Shown piece by piece: positions 17,441 through 25,931 of a stretch of DNA of 64,000 nucleotides. A program made the translations under genes and the position numbers. Within the stretch, counting starts at the first letter, position 1. Every line of letters begins with the position of its first letter. The notes below the pieces were generated by a model that had not been told where the DNA came from, made no database searches, and saw nothing but the letters and a program-made list of their open reading frames with translations. Where the stretch lies: positions 4,542,832-4,606,831 of the forward strand of contig NZ_OY829290.1 of NCBI RefSeq assembly GCF_963691685.1, read 5' to 3'. The stretch comes from Thalassovita sp. Its GTDB lineage: Bacteria > Pseudomonadota > Alphaproteobacteria > Rhodobacterales > Rhodobacteraceae.

Positions 17441-17546
17441 AGTATCCTCCGGCTCAGACGGGCGCGCCTTGCAGCGGCCCCCCCTCAGTTGTCCGGGGAA
17501 TTGCTTAACAACCGGTGAATCTTAACGATCGTTACTGGTGGCTCGG

Positions 17547-18248
17547 TTACAGTTTGCGGCGGATCAGGACCGATTTAACCAGATCAAACTGGGCTTGTCC
17601 CTTGACCAGCCACGATATTCCGAAGGCCAGAATGCCCAGGGCTTCGATCCAGAAAATTAACCGCAGTTCAACAACCCAGGCAGCCAATGGCGCTGGGCCG
17701 TTAAGTTTGATGAGCGAGGCGATGGTTGCCACCACGCCGCCCAGCACGATGAAGCCGCCACAGGCGCGATAGATGCGGCGGCGAACTGGTTTGGCTGTGC
17801 GGGCGAATTTCACCAGACAGAAATAGGCCAGCGACCCCAGAAAGATCACCGCCGACAGGTAATGCCCCATCGCGGCAGCGCTGAAGCCGATCAACTCCTG
17901 TGACAGGGTTTCGGGGTTGATCCGCCCGCCGGCTTCATTTGGGAACAGTGCCACGCCAAAGGCGGCGATGCCGGCAATCGTGGCGACAATATCGTCCGAA
18001 AACCGCTCGCCTTCTTTCAGGGGGTGACCTTTGTAGGAAATCAGGAACACGCCGATGGCAAACAGGCAGCCCACAAAAATATCGCGCATCACGGAATGAT
18101 AATAATCGCTGACCGACGGCAGAATCCCCGTTCCCGCCAGCAATCCGCCCAGGATCAGCACAAGCGGCAGGCCAACCCCCAGCCATCCCAGCGCCTGACG
18201 TACCCGCAGATAGGACATGACCAGCTCATCTCTTGTGTGTTCGGGCAT
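17547..18248 (-). CDS. Multi-pass membrane protein, paralogue 2 of a tandem pair
   Basis: 233 residues from the ATG at 18248, which has AAGGA 7 bases upstream; an in-frame upstream ATG at 18281 lacks a site. It has about six hydrophobic helices. PSVSDYYHS, RDIFVGCLFAIG, ALFPNE, MGHYLSA and FWIEALG align with the downstream paralogue, roughly half identical by eye. A 106-bp gap separates the two, so they may be expressed separately. Function unknown. It is divergent from rimP. Confidence 0.72.
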   Translation of the reverse strand: MPEHTRDELVMSYLRVRQALGWLGVGLPLVLILGGLLAGTGILPSVSDYYHSVMRDIFVGCLFAIGVFLISYKGHPLKEGERFSDDIVATIAGIAAFGVALFPNEAGGRINPETLSQELIGFSAAAMGHYLSAVIFLGSLAYFCLVKFARTAKPVRRRIYRACGGFIVLGGVVATIASLIKLNGPAPLAAWVVELRLIFWIEALGILAFGISWLVKGQAQFDLVKSVLIRRKL

Positions 18249-18349
18249 TGGCTTGTCCTTCAAATCGTTTAACAAATCCACGACGGCATTTAGGGTCGCA
18301 GGTCAGTGCAGGGCAAGCACGACATTCTGCATCTGGGCAGGACTTGATT

Positions 18350-18443
18350 TACCCGGGAAAGGGGCGTATATCGCCCTCAACAGCGGCGCGTTGAGATCAA
18401 CGCTCCACCGGGAAAGATCGACGGGCCGCGGGCCCGTTTTTTT
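18350..18443 (+). promoter_or_regulatory. rimP leader with intrinsic attenuator
   Basis: Upstream of rimP are three stem-loops in series: GGGCG-TATAT-CGCCC (18362-18376), GCGTTGA-GA-TCAACGC (18388-18403) and ACGGGCC-GCG-GGCCCGT with seven following T (18421-18443). CCGGGAAAG occurs twice, before the first and after the second. The last hairpin is a full intrinsic terminator only 13 bases before the rimP ATG, and no plus-strand gene precedes it, so it must act on the rimP operon itself. A rimP leader of this attenuator type is known in proteobacteria. Confidence 0.6.
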
Positions 18444-18456
18444 GTGTTTGGATGAT

Positions 18457-19050
18457 ATGACCAACGACCTGATAGCCAAAGCCGCGATGGATCGGCGCCT
18501 TGCAGAAATCATCTCCCCTGTTGTGGAAGACATGGGATTTGAACTGGTGCGCATCCGTCTGATGAGCGGCAAGACCGCCACCCTGCAGATCATGGCAGAG
18601 CGCCCTGAAGGTGGCATCGAAGTGGACGAATGTGCCAAGATTTCCACCGCCGTTTCGGCCATTCTGGACGTGGAAGATCCGATTCTGGATCAATATGTTC
18701 TGGAAGTGTCGAGCCCCGGTATTGACCGCCCGCTGACCCGTCTCAAGGATTTTGAGACCTATGAGGGCTATGAGGTCAAGATCGAGACCACCGAACTGAT
18801 CGATGGGCAGCGCCGTTTCAAAGGTGTGCTGGCCGGCGTTGAGGGCGATGAGGTTCTGATCAACCTTGAGCGTGGCGACGAAGAAGTGACCGTAGGCCTG
18901 AACTTTGACTGGCTGTCTGATGCCAAACTGGTTCTGACCGATGAGCTGATCAAGGAAATGCTGAAACAGCGCAAAGACGCTGGCCTGATCAACGAAGAAG
19001 AATTTGACGAGATCGAAACCGACGAATCCGGTTCTCAGGAGGACGAATAA
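18457..19050 (+). CDS. rimP: Ribosome maturation factor RimP
   Basis: 197 residues. Needed for 30S subunit maturation. Family marks are DMGFELVRIRLM, EVDECAKIS, the highly conserved EVSSPGIDRPLTRLKDF and the C-terminal Sm-like domain (FKGVLAGVEGDEVLI). The acidic C-terminal tail is common in Rhodobacteraceae. The ATG at 18457 gives the usual TNDLIAK start; the ribosome site is weak, and a later ATG at 18490 is possible. It opens the rimP-nusA-ylxR-infB operon, and nusA begins 3 bases after its stop. Confidence 0.95.
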   Translation: MTNDLIAKAAMDRRLAEIISPVVEDMGFELVRIRLMSGKTATLQIMAERPEGGIEVDECAKISTAVSAILDVEDPILDQYVLEVSSPGIDRPLTRLKDFETYEGYEVKIETTELIDGQRRFKGVLAGVEGDEVLINLERGDEEVTVGLNFDWLSDAKLVLTDELIKEMLKQRKDAGLINEEEFDEIETDESGSQEDE

Positions 19051-19052
19051 AG

Positions 19053-20675
19053 ATGGCAATTACCTCTGCAAACCAGCTGGAGCTTTTGCAAACCGCTGAG
19101 GCCGTGGCCCGCGAAAAGATGATCGACCCCGGTCTGGTGGTTGAAGCGATGGAAGAATCGCTGGCCCGCGCGGCCAAGTCGCGTTACGGCGCCGAAATGG
19201 ACATCCGCGTCTCGATCGATCGCAAAACCGGCCGCGCCACCTTCACCCGCGTGCGCACCGTGGTCGAAGATGAAGAGCTGGAGAACTACCAGGCAGAAAT
19301 GACCGTTGAGCAGGCCAAACAGTATATGGCTGATCCGGTTGTTGGCGACACCTTCGTTGAAGAAGTGCCGCCGGTAGAACTGGGGCGGATCGCGGCGCAG
19401 TCGGCCAAACAGGTGATCCTGCAGAAGGTGCGCGAAGCTGAGCGTGACCGTCAGTTCGAAGAATACAAAGACAAGGTTGGCACCATCATCAACGCCACCG
19501 TCAAACGCGAAGAGTTTGGCAACGTTGTTGTGGATCTGAACGGTCGCGGCGAAGGTTCGCTGCGTCGTAACGAAAAGATCGGCCGCGAAAGCTATCGCCC
19601 GAACGACCGTGTGCGCTGCTACATCAAGGATGTACGCCGTGAGCCGCGTGGCCATCAGATCTTCCTCAGCCGGACCGCACCGGAATTCATGGCTGAGCTG
19701 TTCAAGATGGAAGTGCCGGAAATCTATGACGGCATCATTGAGATCAAAGCTGTGGCCCGTGACCCCGGTTCGCGCGCCAAGATCGCGGTTGTGTCGTTCG
19801 ACAACTCGATTGACCCGGTTGGTGCCTGTGTGGGTATGCGCGGCAGCCGTGTGCAGGCCGTTGTGAACGAGCTGCAGGGCGAAAAGATCGACATCATCCC
19901 GTGGAACGAAGATGTTCCCACCTTCTTGGTGAACGCGCTGCAGCCGGCAGAGGTTTCCAAGGTGGTTCTGGATGAAGACGCCGAGCGCATCGAAGTTGTT
20001 GTGCCTGACGATCAGCTGAGCCTGGCCATTGGCCGCCGTGGTCAGAACGTGCGTCTGGCTTCGCAGCTGACCGGTCTGGACATCGACATCATGACCGAAT
20101 CGGACGAATCGGCACGCCGTCAGAAAGAGTTTGAAGAGCGCACCAAGCTGTTCGTGGACACGCTGGACGTGGATGAGTTCTTTGCGCAGCTGCTGGTTGC
20201 CGAAGGCTTCACCAACCTCGAAGAGGTGGCTTACGTTGAAATCGACGAGCTGCTGGTCATCGACGGTGTAGACGAAGACACCGCCAACGAACTGCAGGCC
20301 CGTGCCCGTGACTTCCTGGAAGCGCAGGCCAATGCCGCCATCGAACGCGCCAAGGAACTGGGTGTCGAAGACAGCCTGTTTGGCTTCGAAGGTCTGACCC
20401 CGCAGATGATCCAGGCGCTGGCCGAGGATGACGTGAAGACCCTTGAGGACTTCGCCACCTGCGCGGACTGGGAACTGGCCGGTGGCTGGACCACCGTCAA
20501 CGGCGAGCGCGTCAAAGACGAAGGCACGCTGGAGCCCTTTGGCGTGACGCTGGAAGCGGCACAGGACTTGATCATGACCGCCCGTATCACCCTGGGCTGG
20601 GTTGACCCGGCTGAGCTGGAAGCTGAGGCCGAAGAGGCCGAAGGCGAAGACGGCGCAGAGGAGGCCGAGGCCTGA
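19053..20675 (+). CDS. nusA: Transcription termination/antitermination factor NusA
   Basis: 540 residues. Binds RNA polymerase and nascent RNA, controlling pausing, termination and rRNA antitermination. The N-terminal polymerase-binding domain is followed by S1 (near 140-200, RVRCYIKDV), two KH domains (SRTAPEF, VGACVGMRGSRVQAV, then LSLAIGRRGQNVRLA) and a C-terminal acidic repeat region (about 350-500). The last 40 residues are almost all Glu and Ala. The stop lies inside a perfect hairpin that also touches the ribosome site of ylxR. Confidence 0.97.
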   Translation: MAITSANQLELLQTAEAVAREKMIDPGLVVEAMEESLARAAKSRYGAEMDIRVSIDRKTGRATFTRVRTVVEDEELENYQAEMTVEQAKQYMADPVVGDTFVEEVPPVELGRIAAQSAKQVILQKVREAERDRQFEEYKDKVGTIINATVKREEFGNVVVDLNGRGEGSLRRNEKIGRESYRPNDRVRCYIKDVRREPRGHQIFLSRTAPEFMAELFKMEVPEIYDGIIEIKAVARDPGSRAKIAVVSFDNSIDPVGACVGMRGSRVQAVVNELQGEKIDIIPWNEDVPTFLVNALQPAEVSKVVLDEDAERIEVVVPDDQLSLAIGRRGQNVRLASQLTGLDIDIMTESDESARRQKEFEERTKLFVDTLDVDEFFAQLLVAEGFTNLEEVAYVEIDELLVIDGVDEDTANELQARARDFLEAQANAAIERAKELGVEDSLFGFEGLTPQMIQALAEDDVKTLEDFATCADWELAGGWTTVNGERVKDEGTLEPFGVTLEAAQDLIMTARITLGWVDPAELEAEAEEAEGEDGAEEAEA

Positions 20676-20689
20676 TTTTCAGGCCTCGG
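20665..20689 (+). promoter_or_regulatory. Hairpin across the nusA stop and ylxR ribosome site
   Basis: CCGAGGCCTGA / TCAGGCCTCGG forms a perfect 11-bp stem with a 3-base loop. Its left arm ends with the nusA TGA (20673-20675); its right arm covers the first two bases of the GGAGG site (20688-20692) for the ylxR ATG at 20701. There is no T run, so it is not an intrinsic terminator. A ribosome stopping at the nusA stop would open it, which suggests translational coupling. Confidence 0.6.
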
Positions 20690-20700
20690 AGGCTTGTCGC

Positions 20701-21321
20701 ATGAGCCGCGGCGGAAAAAATAAGGATCGCAGTGAAGGTCCTGAGCGCAAGTGTGTTGTAACCGGCGAGGTGCAGCCTAAATATGGGTTGATCCGCTTCG
20801 TCGTGGGTCCGGACGGGGATATCGTTCCGGATCTGGCCGAAAAGCTACCGGGGCGCGGGATCTGGGTCAGTTCTGACCGGGCCGCGCTCACTCAGGCGAC
20901 GAAGAAAGGTGTCTTTGCCCGCGGTGCAAAACAGCAGGTGAAGGTGCCTGACACCCTGCCTGAGCTGGTGGAAGCGGGCCTCGTACGGCGCGTTATCGAT
21001 CTGATCAGTCTTGCCCGTAAAACTGGCGAGGCGGTCACCGGCTTTGAAAAGGTCAAGGACTGGTTGGTGAAGGATTACGCCGAAGTGCTGATCCAGGCCT
21101 CAGACGGATCGGGCCGCGGCAAGTCGAAACTGCGCACACCGGAAGGTGGTTCGTTCATTGGCTGGCTCACTGCAGATGAGCTGGGACAGGCTTTTGGGCG
21201 ACAAACTGTAATTCATGTGGCCCTAGGCGCTGGTGGTTTGACCCAGCGTGTAGTAGAGGAAGCCGCAAGACTTAAGGGTATACGCACCCAGGGCGGCGAC
21301 GATGACCGCCGGAAAGGATGA
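20701..21321 (+). CDS. YlxR-type RNA-binding protein fused to an L7Ae-like domain
   Basis: 206 residues. The N-terminal half is the YlxR (DUF448) domain with ERKCVVTGEV and GRGIWVS; the C-terminal half (about 90-190) resembles an L7Ae/YlxQ RNA-binding domain (LISLARKTGEAVTGFEKV). In many bacteria ylxR and ylxQ are separate neighbours of nusA and infB; here they are one chain, as is usual in alphaproteobacteria. The ATG at 20701 has GGAGG 8 bases upstream. It probably has a nucleoid or RNA-related role in tuning expression; the exact function is unresolved. Confidence 0.88.
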   Translation: MSRGGKNKDRSEGPERKCVVTGEVQPKYGLIRFVVGPDGDIVPDLAEKLPGRGIWVSSDRAALTQATKKGVFARGAKQQVKVPDTLPELVEAGLVRRVIDLISLARKTGEAVTGFEKVKDWLVKDYAEVLIQASDGSGRGKSKLRTPEGGSFIGWLTADELGQAFGRQTVIHVALGAGGLTQRVVEEAARLKGIRTQGGDDDRRKG

Positions 21322-21331
21322 AGAGAGCCAG

Positions 21332-23818
21332 ATGAGCGAGAACGACGGTAAAAAGACTTTGGGAGTTCGTGGCGGCCCGCGCGCCGGTAATGTGAAGCAG
21401 AGCTTCAGCCATGGCCGTACCAAAAACGTCGTGGTGGAAACCAAGCGCAAGCGCGTTGTGGTTCCCAAGCCCGGCGCCGCCAAACCCGGTGGTGGCCGCC
21501 CCGGCCAGGCTGGGGGCGATCCCTCGAAACGTCCGGCGGGTATCTCCGACGCGGAAATGGAGCGCCGTATGCGCGCGCTGCAGGCGGCCAAAGCCCGTGA
21601 GGTAGAGGAAGCTGCAAAACGCGAAGCCGAAGAAAAGGCCCGCGAAGAAGAGCGCCGCCGCCGCCGCGAAGAAGCGGAAGCCAAAGAACGCGAAGAGCGT
21701 GAGCGCGAAGCTGCTCTGAAGGCCAAGGCCGAAGAGGAAGCGCGCAAGAAGAAAGAGGCCGAAGAGGCCGCCAAGCGTGCTGCTGCTGAAGCGGCTCAGC
21801 CCAAGAAAGAGACCGCCGCACCTGCGCGCAATCTCAAGGCTGCGCCGTCGCCCGCAACGCCCGAGCGCAAGAAAGAGCGTGATGATCGTGGTCGCGGCAA
21901 AGGCCGTGGTGACAACCGTCGTTCCGGTAAGCTGACCGTCAACCAGGCCCTGACCGGTGGCGAAGGCGGCCGTCAGAAGTCGATGGCTGCGATGAAGCGT
22001 AAGCAGGAACGTGCCCGCCAGAAGGCAATGGGTGCACCGGTTGAGCGTGAAAAGGTTGTGCGTGACGTGCAGGTGCCCGAGGCCATCGTGGTTTCGGAAC
22101 TGGCGAACCGTATGGCCGAACGTGTGGCTGATGTTGTGAAATCGCTCATGAAAATGGGCATGATGGTCACGCAGAACCAGACGATTGACGCCGACACTGC
22201 AGAACTGATCGTCGAAGAGTTCGGCCACAACATCCAGCGTGTTTCGGATGCTGACGTTGAAGACGTGCTGCAGCAGGTTGAAGAGAGCGATGATGATCTG
22301 AAGCCGCGTCCGCCGGTTGTGACCATCATGGGCCACGTTGACCACGGTAAAACCTCGCTTCTGGATGCGATCCGTAATGCCAAGGTTGTGTCCGGCGAAG
22401 CCGGCGGCATCACCCAGCACATCGGTGCGTATCAGGTGACCACTGACAACGGCGCGGTTCTGTCGTTCCTGGATACGCCGGGCCACGCGGCCTTCACCTC
22501 GATGCGCTCACGCGGTGCTCAGGTGACGGACATCGTGGTTCTGGTTGTGGCGGCCGATGATTCGGTCATGCCGCAGACCATCGAAGCGATCAACCACGCC
22601 AAAGCGGCCGAAGTGCCGATGATCGTGGCGATCAACAAGATCGACCGTCCGGCCGCCGATCCGCAGAAAGTGCGGGCTGAACTGCTGCAACACGAAGTGA
22701 TCGTTGAAGAAATGTCCGGTGACGTGCAGGACGTTGAGGTGTCGGCCATCACCGGTCAGGGCCTTGATGAACTGCTGGACGCCATCGCGCTGCAGGCTGA
22801 GATCCTGGAACTGAAAGCCAACCCCGACCGCGCCGCCGAAGGTGCCGTGATCGAGGCGCAGCTGGATGTTGGCCGCGGTCCGGTTGCCACCGTTTTGGTG
22901 CAGAAGGGTACGCTGAAGCAGGGCGATATCTTCGTTGTGGGTGAGCAGTACGGTAAGGTCCGTGCGCTGGTCGACGACAAAGGCGCCCGCGTCAAAGAAG
23001 CTGGCCCCTCGGTGCCGGTTGAGGTGCTGGGCCTGAACGGGACCCCCGAAGCCGGTGACGTTCTGAACGTTGTTGAAACCGAAGCTCAGGCGCGTGAGAT
23101 TGCGGAATACCGCCACAACGCCGCCAAAGAGAAACGTGCCGCCGCTGGCGCTGCTGCAACGCTGGAACAGCTGATGCAGAAAGCCAAAGAAGATGAGAAC
23201 GTGCAGGAACTGCCGATCCTCGTCAAAGCGGACGTTCAGGGTTCGGCCGAAGCCATCGTTCAGGCGATGGAAAAGATCGGCAACGAAGAGGTGCGCGTGC
23301 GCGTTCTGCACTACGGTGTGGGTGCGATCACCGAAACCGATGTTGGTCTGGCAGAAGCCTCGGGCGCGCCGATCATGGGCTTTAACGTCCGTGCCAACGC
23401 TTCGGCCCGCAACACCGCCAACCAAAAGGGTGTGGAGATCCGCTACTACTCGGTGATCTATGACCTGGTGGATGACGTGAAAGCGGCGGCCTCGGGTCTG
23501 CTGTCGGCCGAGATCCGCGAAAACTTCATCGGTTACGCGCAGATCAAAGAGGTCTTCAAGGTTACCGGTGTTGGCAAGGTTGCCGGCTGTCTGGTCACCG
23601 AAGGTGTGGCCCGTCGTTCCGCAGGCGTCCGTCTGCTGCGCGACAACGTGGTGATCCACGAGGGCACGCTGAAGACGCTGAAGCGCTTCAAGGACGAAGT
23701 CAAAGAAGTGCTGTCCGGTCAGGAATGCGGCATGGCGTTTGAGAACTACGATGATATCCGCCCGGATGACGTCATCGAGATCTTTGAGCGTGAAGAGATT
23801 GAGCGCAAGCTGGACTAA
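21332..23818 (+). CDS. infB: Translation initiation factor IF-2
   Basis: 828 residues. GTPase that places initiator tRNA on the 30S subunit. A long, charged, Ala/Glu/Arg-rich N-terminal region (residues 90-200, coiled-coil-like) precedes the conserved IF2 core. G1 is GHVDHGKT (334-341), G3 DTPGH, G4 NKID. The C-terminal domains bind formyl-methionyl tRNA. The ATG at 21332 (SENDGKKTLGVRG) is chosen over the in-frame ATG at 21302, which lies within ylxR. A strong terminator follows the stop and ends the operon. Confidence 0.97.
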   Translation: MSENDGKKTLGVRGGPRAGNVKQSFSHGRTKNVVVETKRKRVVVPKPGAAKPGGGRPGQAGGDPSKRPAGISDAEMERRMRALQAAKAREVEEAAKREAEEKAREEERRRRREEAEAKEREEREREAALKAKAEEEARKKKEAEEAAKRAAAEAAQPKKETAAPARNLKAAPSPATPERKKERDDRGRGKGRGDNRRSGKLTVNQALTGGEGGRQKSMAAMKRKQERARQKAMGAPVEREKVVRDVQVPEAIVVSELANRMAERVADVVKSLMKMGMMVTQNQTIDADTAELIVEEFGHNIQRVSDADVEDVLQQVEESDDDLKPRPPVVTIMGHVDHGKTSLLDAIRNAKVVSGEAGGITQHIGAYQVTTDNGAVLSFLDTPGHAAFTSMRSRGAQVTDIVVLVVAADDSVMPQTIEAINHAKAAEVPMIVAINKIDRPAADPQKVRAELLQHEVIVEEMSGDVQDVEVSAITGQGLDELLDAIALQAEILELKANPDRAAEGAVIEAQLDVGRGPVATVLVQKGTLKQGDIFVVGEQYGKVRALVDDKGARVKEAGPSVPVEVLGLNGTPEAGDVLNVVETEAQAREIAEYRHNAAKEKRAAAGAAATLEQLMQKAKEDENVQELPILVKADVQGSAEAIVQAMEKIGNEEVRVRVLHYGVGAITETDVGLAEASGAPIMGFNVRANASARNTANQKGVEIRYYSVIYDLVDDVKAAASGLLSAEIRENFIGYAQIKEVFKVTGVGKVAGCLVTEGVARRSAGVRLLRDNVVIHEGTLKTLKRFKDEVKEVLSGQECGMAFENYDDIRPDDVIEIFEREEIERKLD

Positions 23819-23853
23819 CAGTTTGCCTCACGGCCCGGATGGGTGACGAAAAG

Positions 23854-23886
23854 AAAAGGGAAAGCCGGTTGGCTTTCCCTTTTTTC
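23854..23886 (+). terminator. Intrinsic terminator after infB
   Basis: AAAAGGGAAAGCC-GGTT-GGCTTTCCCTTTT with a T run forms a 13-bp stem 36 bases after the infB stop. A flanks on the other side allow use from the minus strand as well, where the 45-codon gene ends. Confidence 0.9.
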
Positions 23887-23918
23887 GTTTCATGGATGTT
23901 GGTGCAGCGCGTGTGGCG

Positions 23919-24056
23919 TTAAGCAGCGTGTGACTTGACAGGTGTGCCTGCGAACAGGCGGTTGCCAACGCGCACCATCATCTTTCCGCCGGGCAAATGC
24001 TTGACGAAGCAGCCCTGCACGGAAACGTATTTTCCGATTACGATTGTTTTAATCAT
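23919..24056 (-). CDS. Tiny hypothetical protein, 45 residues
   Basis: The minus strand holds ATG (24056) to TAA (23919) with 45 codons. The protein starts MIKTIVIGKYVSVQGCFVKH and ends AGTPVKSHAA. It looks like a compact all-beta domain: alternating hydrophobic residues, a GK..VQG turn, and KMMVRVGNRLFAG. No signal peptide or membrane helix. A GGGGA stretch lies 9 bases upstream of the ATG and the infB terminator serves its 3' end. It would be missed by most gene callers. The family is not recognised with certainty; similar short proteins of this pattern occur in Roseobacters as I recall, unverified. Confidence 0.55.
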   Translation of the reverse strand: MIKTIVIGKYVSVQGCFVKHLPGGKMMVRVGNRLFAGTPVKSHAA

Positions 24057-24224
24057 GTCTCAAATCCCCACCAAAGACCGCACAAAAATACACGAAATGT
24101 GCTTAAAAAATAGGGGAAATGATAACATTGACCTGCGGCCTATACCGATGGGGTACAGGCCATAGGCGACGTCAGGTTGACGTGAACGTAAATTATTTAG
24201 TGGTCGCAGGGACTTGGGCGGATC

Positions 24225-24671
24225 TTACAGCCAGTCGCGCAGGATCGGGATCAGCGGGATATCTGCCGGCGGCATCGGGTAATCGCGCAGATCTGTGGGC
24301 CGGACCCACTTCAGTACCTGCCCTTCACGCGGCTGCGGGATGCCCTCCCACTTGCGGCAGGCAAAGAGCGGCATCAGCAGGTGGAACTTCTCGTAGGAGT
24401 GGCTGGCAAAGGTCAGCGGCGCCAGGCAGCTTTCCCAGGTGTCGATGCCCAACTCTTCCTGCAATTCGCGGATCAGCGCGTGTTCCGGGGTTTCGCCCGG
24501 CTCAACCTTGCCGCCGGGAAATTCCCAGAGGCCAGCCATGGATTTGCCTTCGGGCCGTTGGGCCAGCAGGATCCGCCCCTCTTTGTCGATCAGCGCCACG
24601 GCTGAGACCAGTACGGTGTTCACCGGCGCAGGTGTTGGCGCAGGTGTTTGGGCAGCGGCTTGATCAGACAT
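24225..24671 (-). CDS. mutT: 8-oxo-dGTP diphosphatase (MutT)
   Basis: 148 residues. Removes oxidised dGTP from the nucleotide pool. The Nudix box is GGKVEPGETPEHALIRELQEE (split: Gly-Gly-Lys at about residue 54, then RELQEELGI), preceded by the MutT-typical LLAQRPEGKSMAGLWEFPGGK region. A low-complexity Ala/Pro/Thr stretch occupies residues 5-17. The C-terminal LRDYPMPPAD is also usual. It is 30 bp after argJ on the same strand, probably in one transcript with argJ and the isomerase gene. Confidence 0.9.
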   Translation of the reverse strand: MSDQAAAQTPAPTPAPVNTVLVSAVALIDKEGRILLAQRPEGKSMAGLWEFPGGKVEPGETPEHALIRELQEELGIDTWESCLAPLTFASHSYEKFHLLMPLFACRKWEGIPQPREGQVLKWVRPTDLRDYPMPPADIPLIPILRDWL

Positions 24672-24701
24672 GAGGGGCGGTTCCTTGGTGTTTTGACGCC
24701 C

Positions 24702-25928
24702 TTACGAGCGGTAGTCAGCGTTGATGGTGATATAGCCGTGGGTCAGGTCACAGGTCCATGCGGTAGATGCGCCGTCCCCCAGTCCCAGATCCACCGCGAT
24801 GACCAGATCCTGCGCCTTCATATAGGCGGCACCGGCCTCTTCGGTGTAGCTTTCAGCCACCCAGCCCTTTTCCGCAACCAGAATGTCACCGAACCGGATG
24901 GTCAACAGATCGCGGTCGGCAGCGGCACCGGATTTCCCGATCGCCATGACAACCCGGCCCCAGTTGGGATCTTCGCCCGCGACGGCGGTCTTGATCAGCG
25001 GTGAGTTGGCAATTGCCATTGCATGGGTGCGGGCATCCGCATCCGTGGCTGCGCCGGTCACCTGAACCTCAACAAACTTGGTGGCGCCTTCGCCATCACG
25101 CACCACCTGATGGGCCAGATCCAGCATCACCTGATGCAGCGCCTCGGCAAAGGCGGCATTGCCATCGACATTGACGCCTGAGGCCCCGGTGGCCGCCAAC
25201 AGCAGCGTGTCCGAGGTGGAGGTGTCACTGTCCACGGTGATGTTGTTGAAGGTCTTATCGGTGTGACCGCTCAGCAGGGCCTGCAGCGCCGGACGCGACG
25301 CCTGCGCATCGGTGAAGATATAGACCAGCATCGTGGCCATATCAGGGGCCACCATGCCGGATCCTTTGGCAATGCCGGCGATGGTCACCGGGGTGCCGTC
25401 AATCTCAACCGTGGTGGTTGAGCCTTTGGCAAAGGTGTCGGTGGTCATGATCGCCTGGGCGGCAGCCTCCAGCGCGCCAGCCTCTTGGGTGGCAGCCAGT
25501 TCGGCGATCTTGCCGGTGATGCGGTCATGCGGCAGGCGTTCGCCAATCACCCCGGTGGAGGAGGTGAACACGCGGTCCTCAGGCAGGCCGGTTTCAGCCG
25601 CCACTGCGGCGCAGATCGCCGCGACGGAGCCTTCGCCCGCCTTGCCCGTGAAGGCGTTGGAATTGCCTGAATTGACGATGATCGCCGCGCCAGCGTCACT
25701 GTCAGCGCCGATTTTGGCCTGACAGTCCAACACATTGGCCGACCGCGTGGCGGAGCGGGTGAAAACGCCCGCCATTGTGGTGCCGGGCTGCAGAAGCGCC
25801 AGCATAACATCGGTACGGCCCTGATATTTCACACCCGCTGCGGTGGCGGCAAAAGTTGCCCCCGCCACAACCGGCAGTTCCGGGAAGCTGGCAGGGGCCA
25901 GCGGTGAGACCGGGATCGTTCCAGCCAT
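24702..25928 (-). CDS. argJ: Bifunctional ornithine acetyltransferase / N-acetylglutamate synthase
   Basis: 408 residues. Recycles the acetyl group in arginine synthesis by moving it from N-acetylornithine to glutamate. The self-cleavage site is in KGSGMVAPDMATMLVYIFTD: the Thr of ATML becomes the N-terminal nucleophile of the beta chain. The usual APNMATML reads APDMATML here, one conservative change. The oxyanion pair is in TSSTGVIGE. Length and the C-terminal INADYRS ending are typical. The start at 25928 is 3 bases after the isomerase-gene stop, so the two are coupled. Confidence 0.94.
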   Translation of the reverse strand: MAGTIPVSPLAPASFPELPVVAGATFAATAAGVKYQGRTDVMLALLQPGTTMAGVFTRSATRSANVLDCQAKIGADSDAGAAIIVNSGNSNAFTGKAGEGSVAAICAAVAAETGLPEDRVFTSSTGVIGERLPHDRITGKIAELAATQEAGALEAAAQAIMTTDTFAKGSTTTVEIDGTPVTIAGIAKGSGMVAPDMATMLVYIFTDAQASRPALQALLSGHTDKTFNNITVDSDTSTSDTLLLAATGASGVNVDGNAAFAEALHQVMLDLAHQVVRDGEGATKFVEVQVTGAATDADARTHAMAIANSPLIKTAVAGEDPNWGRVVMAIGKSGAAADRDLLTIRFGDILVAEKGWVAESYTEEAGAAYMKAQDLVIAVDLGLGDGASTAWTCDLTHGYITINADYRS

Positions 25929-25931
25929 GGA

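Noticed and set aside
18421..18443. Terminator belonging to a gene upstream of rimP.
   Set aside because: The upstream gene is on the minus strand and starts at 18248, so no plus-strand transcript other than the rimP leader needs ending there.
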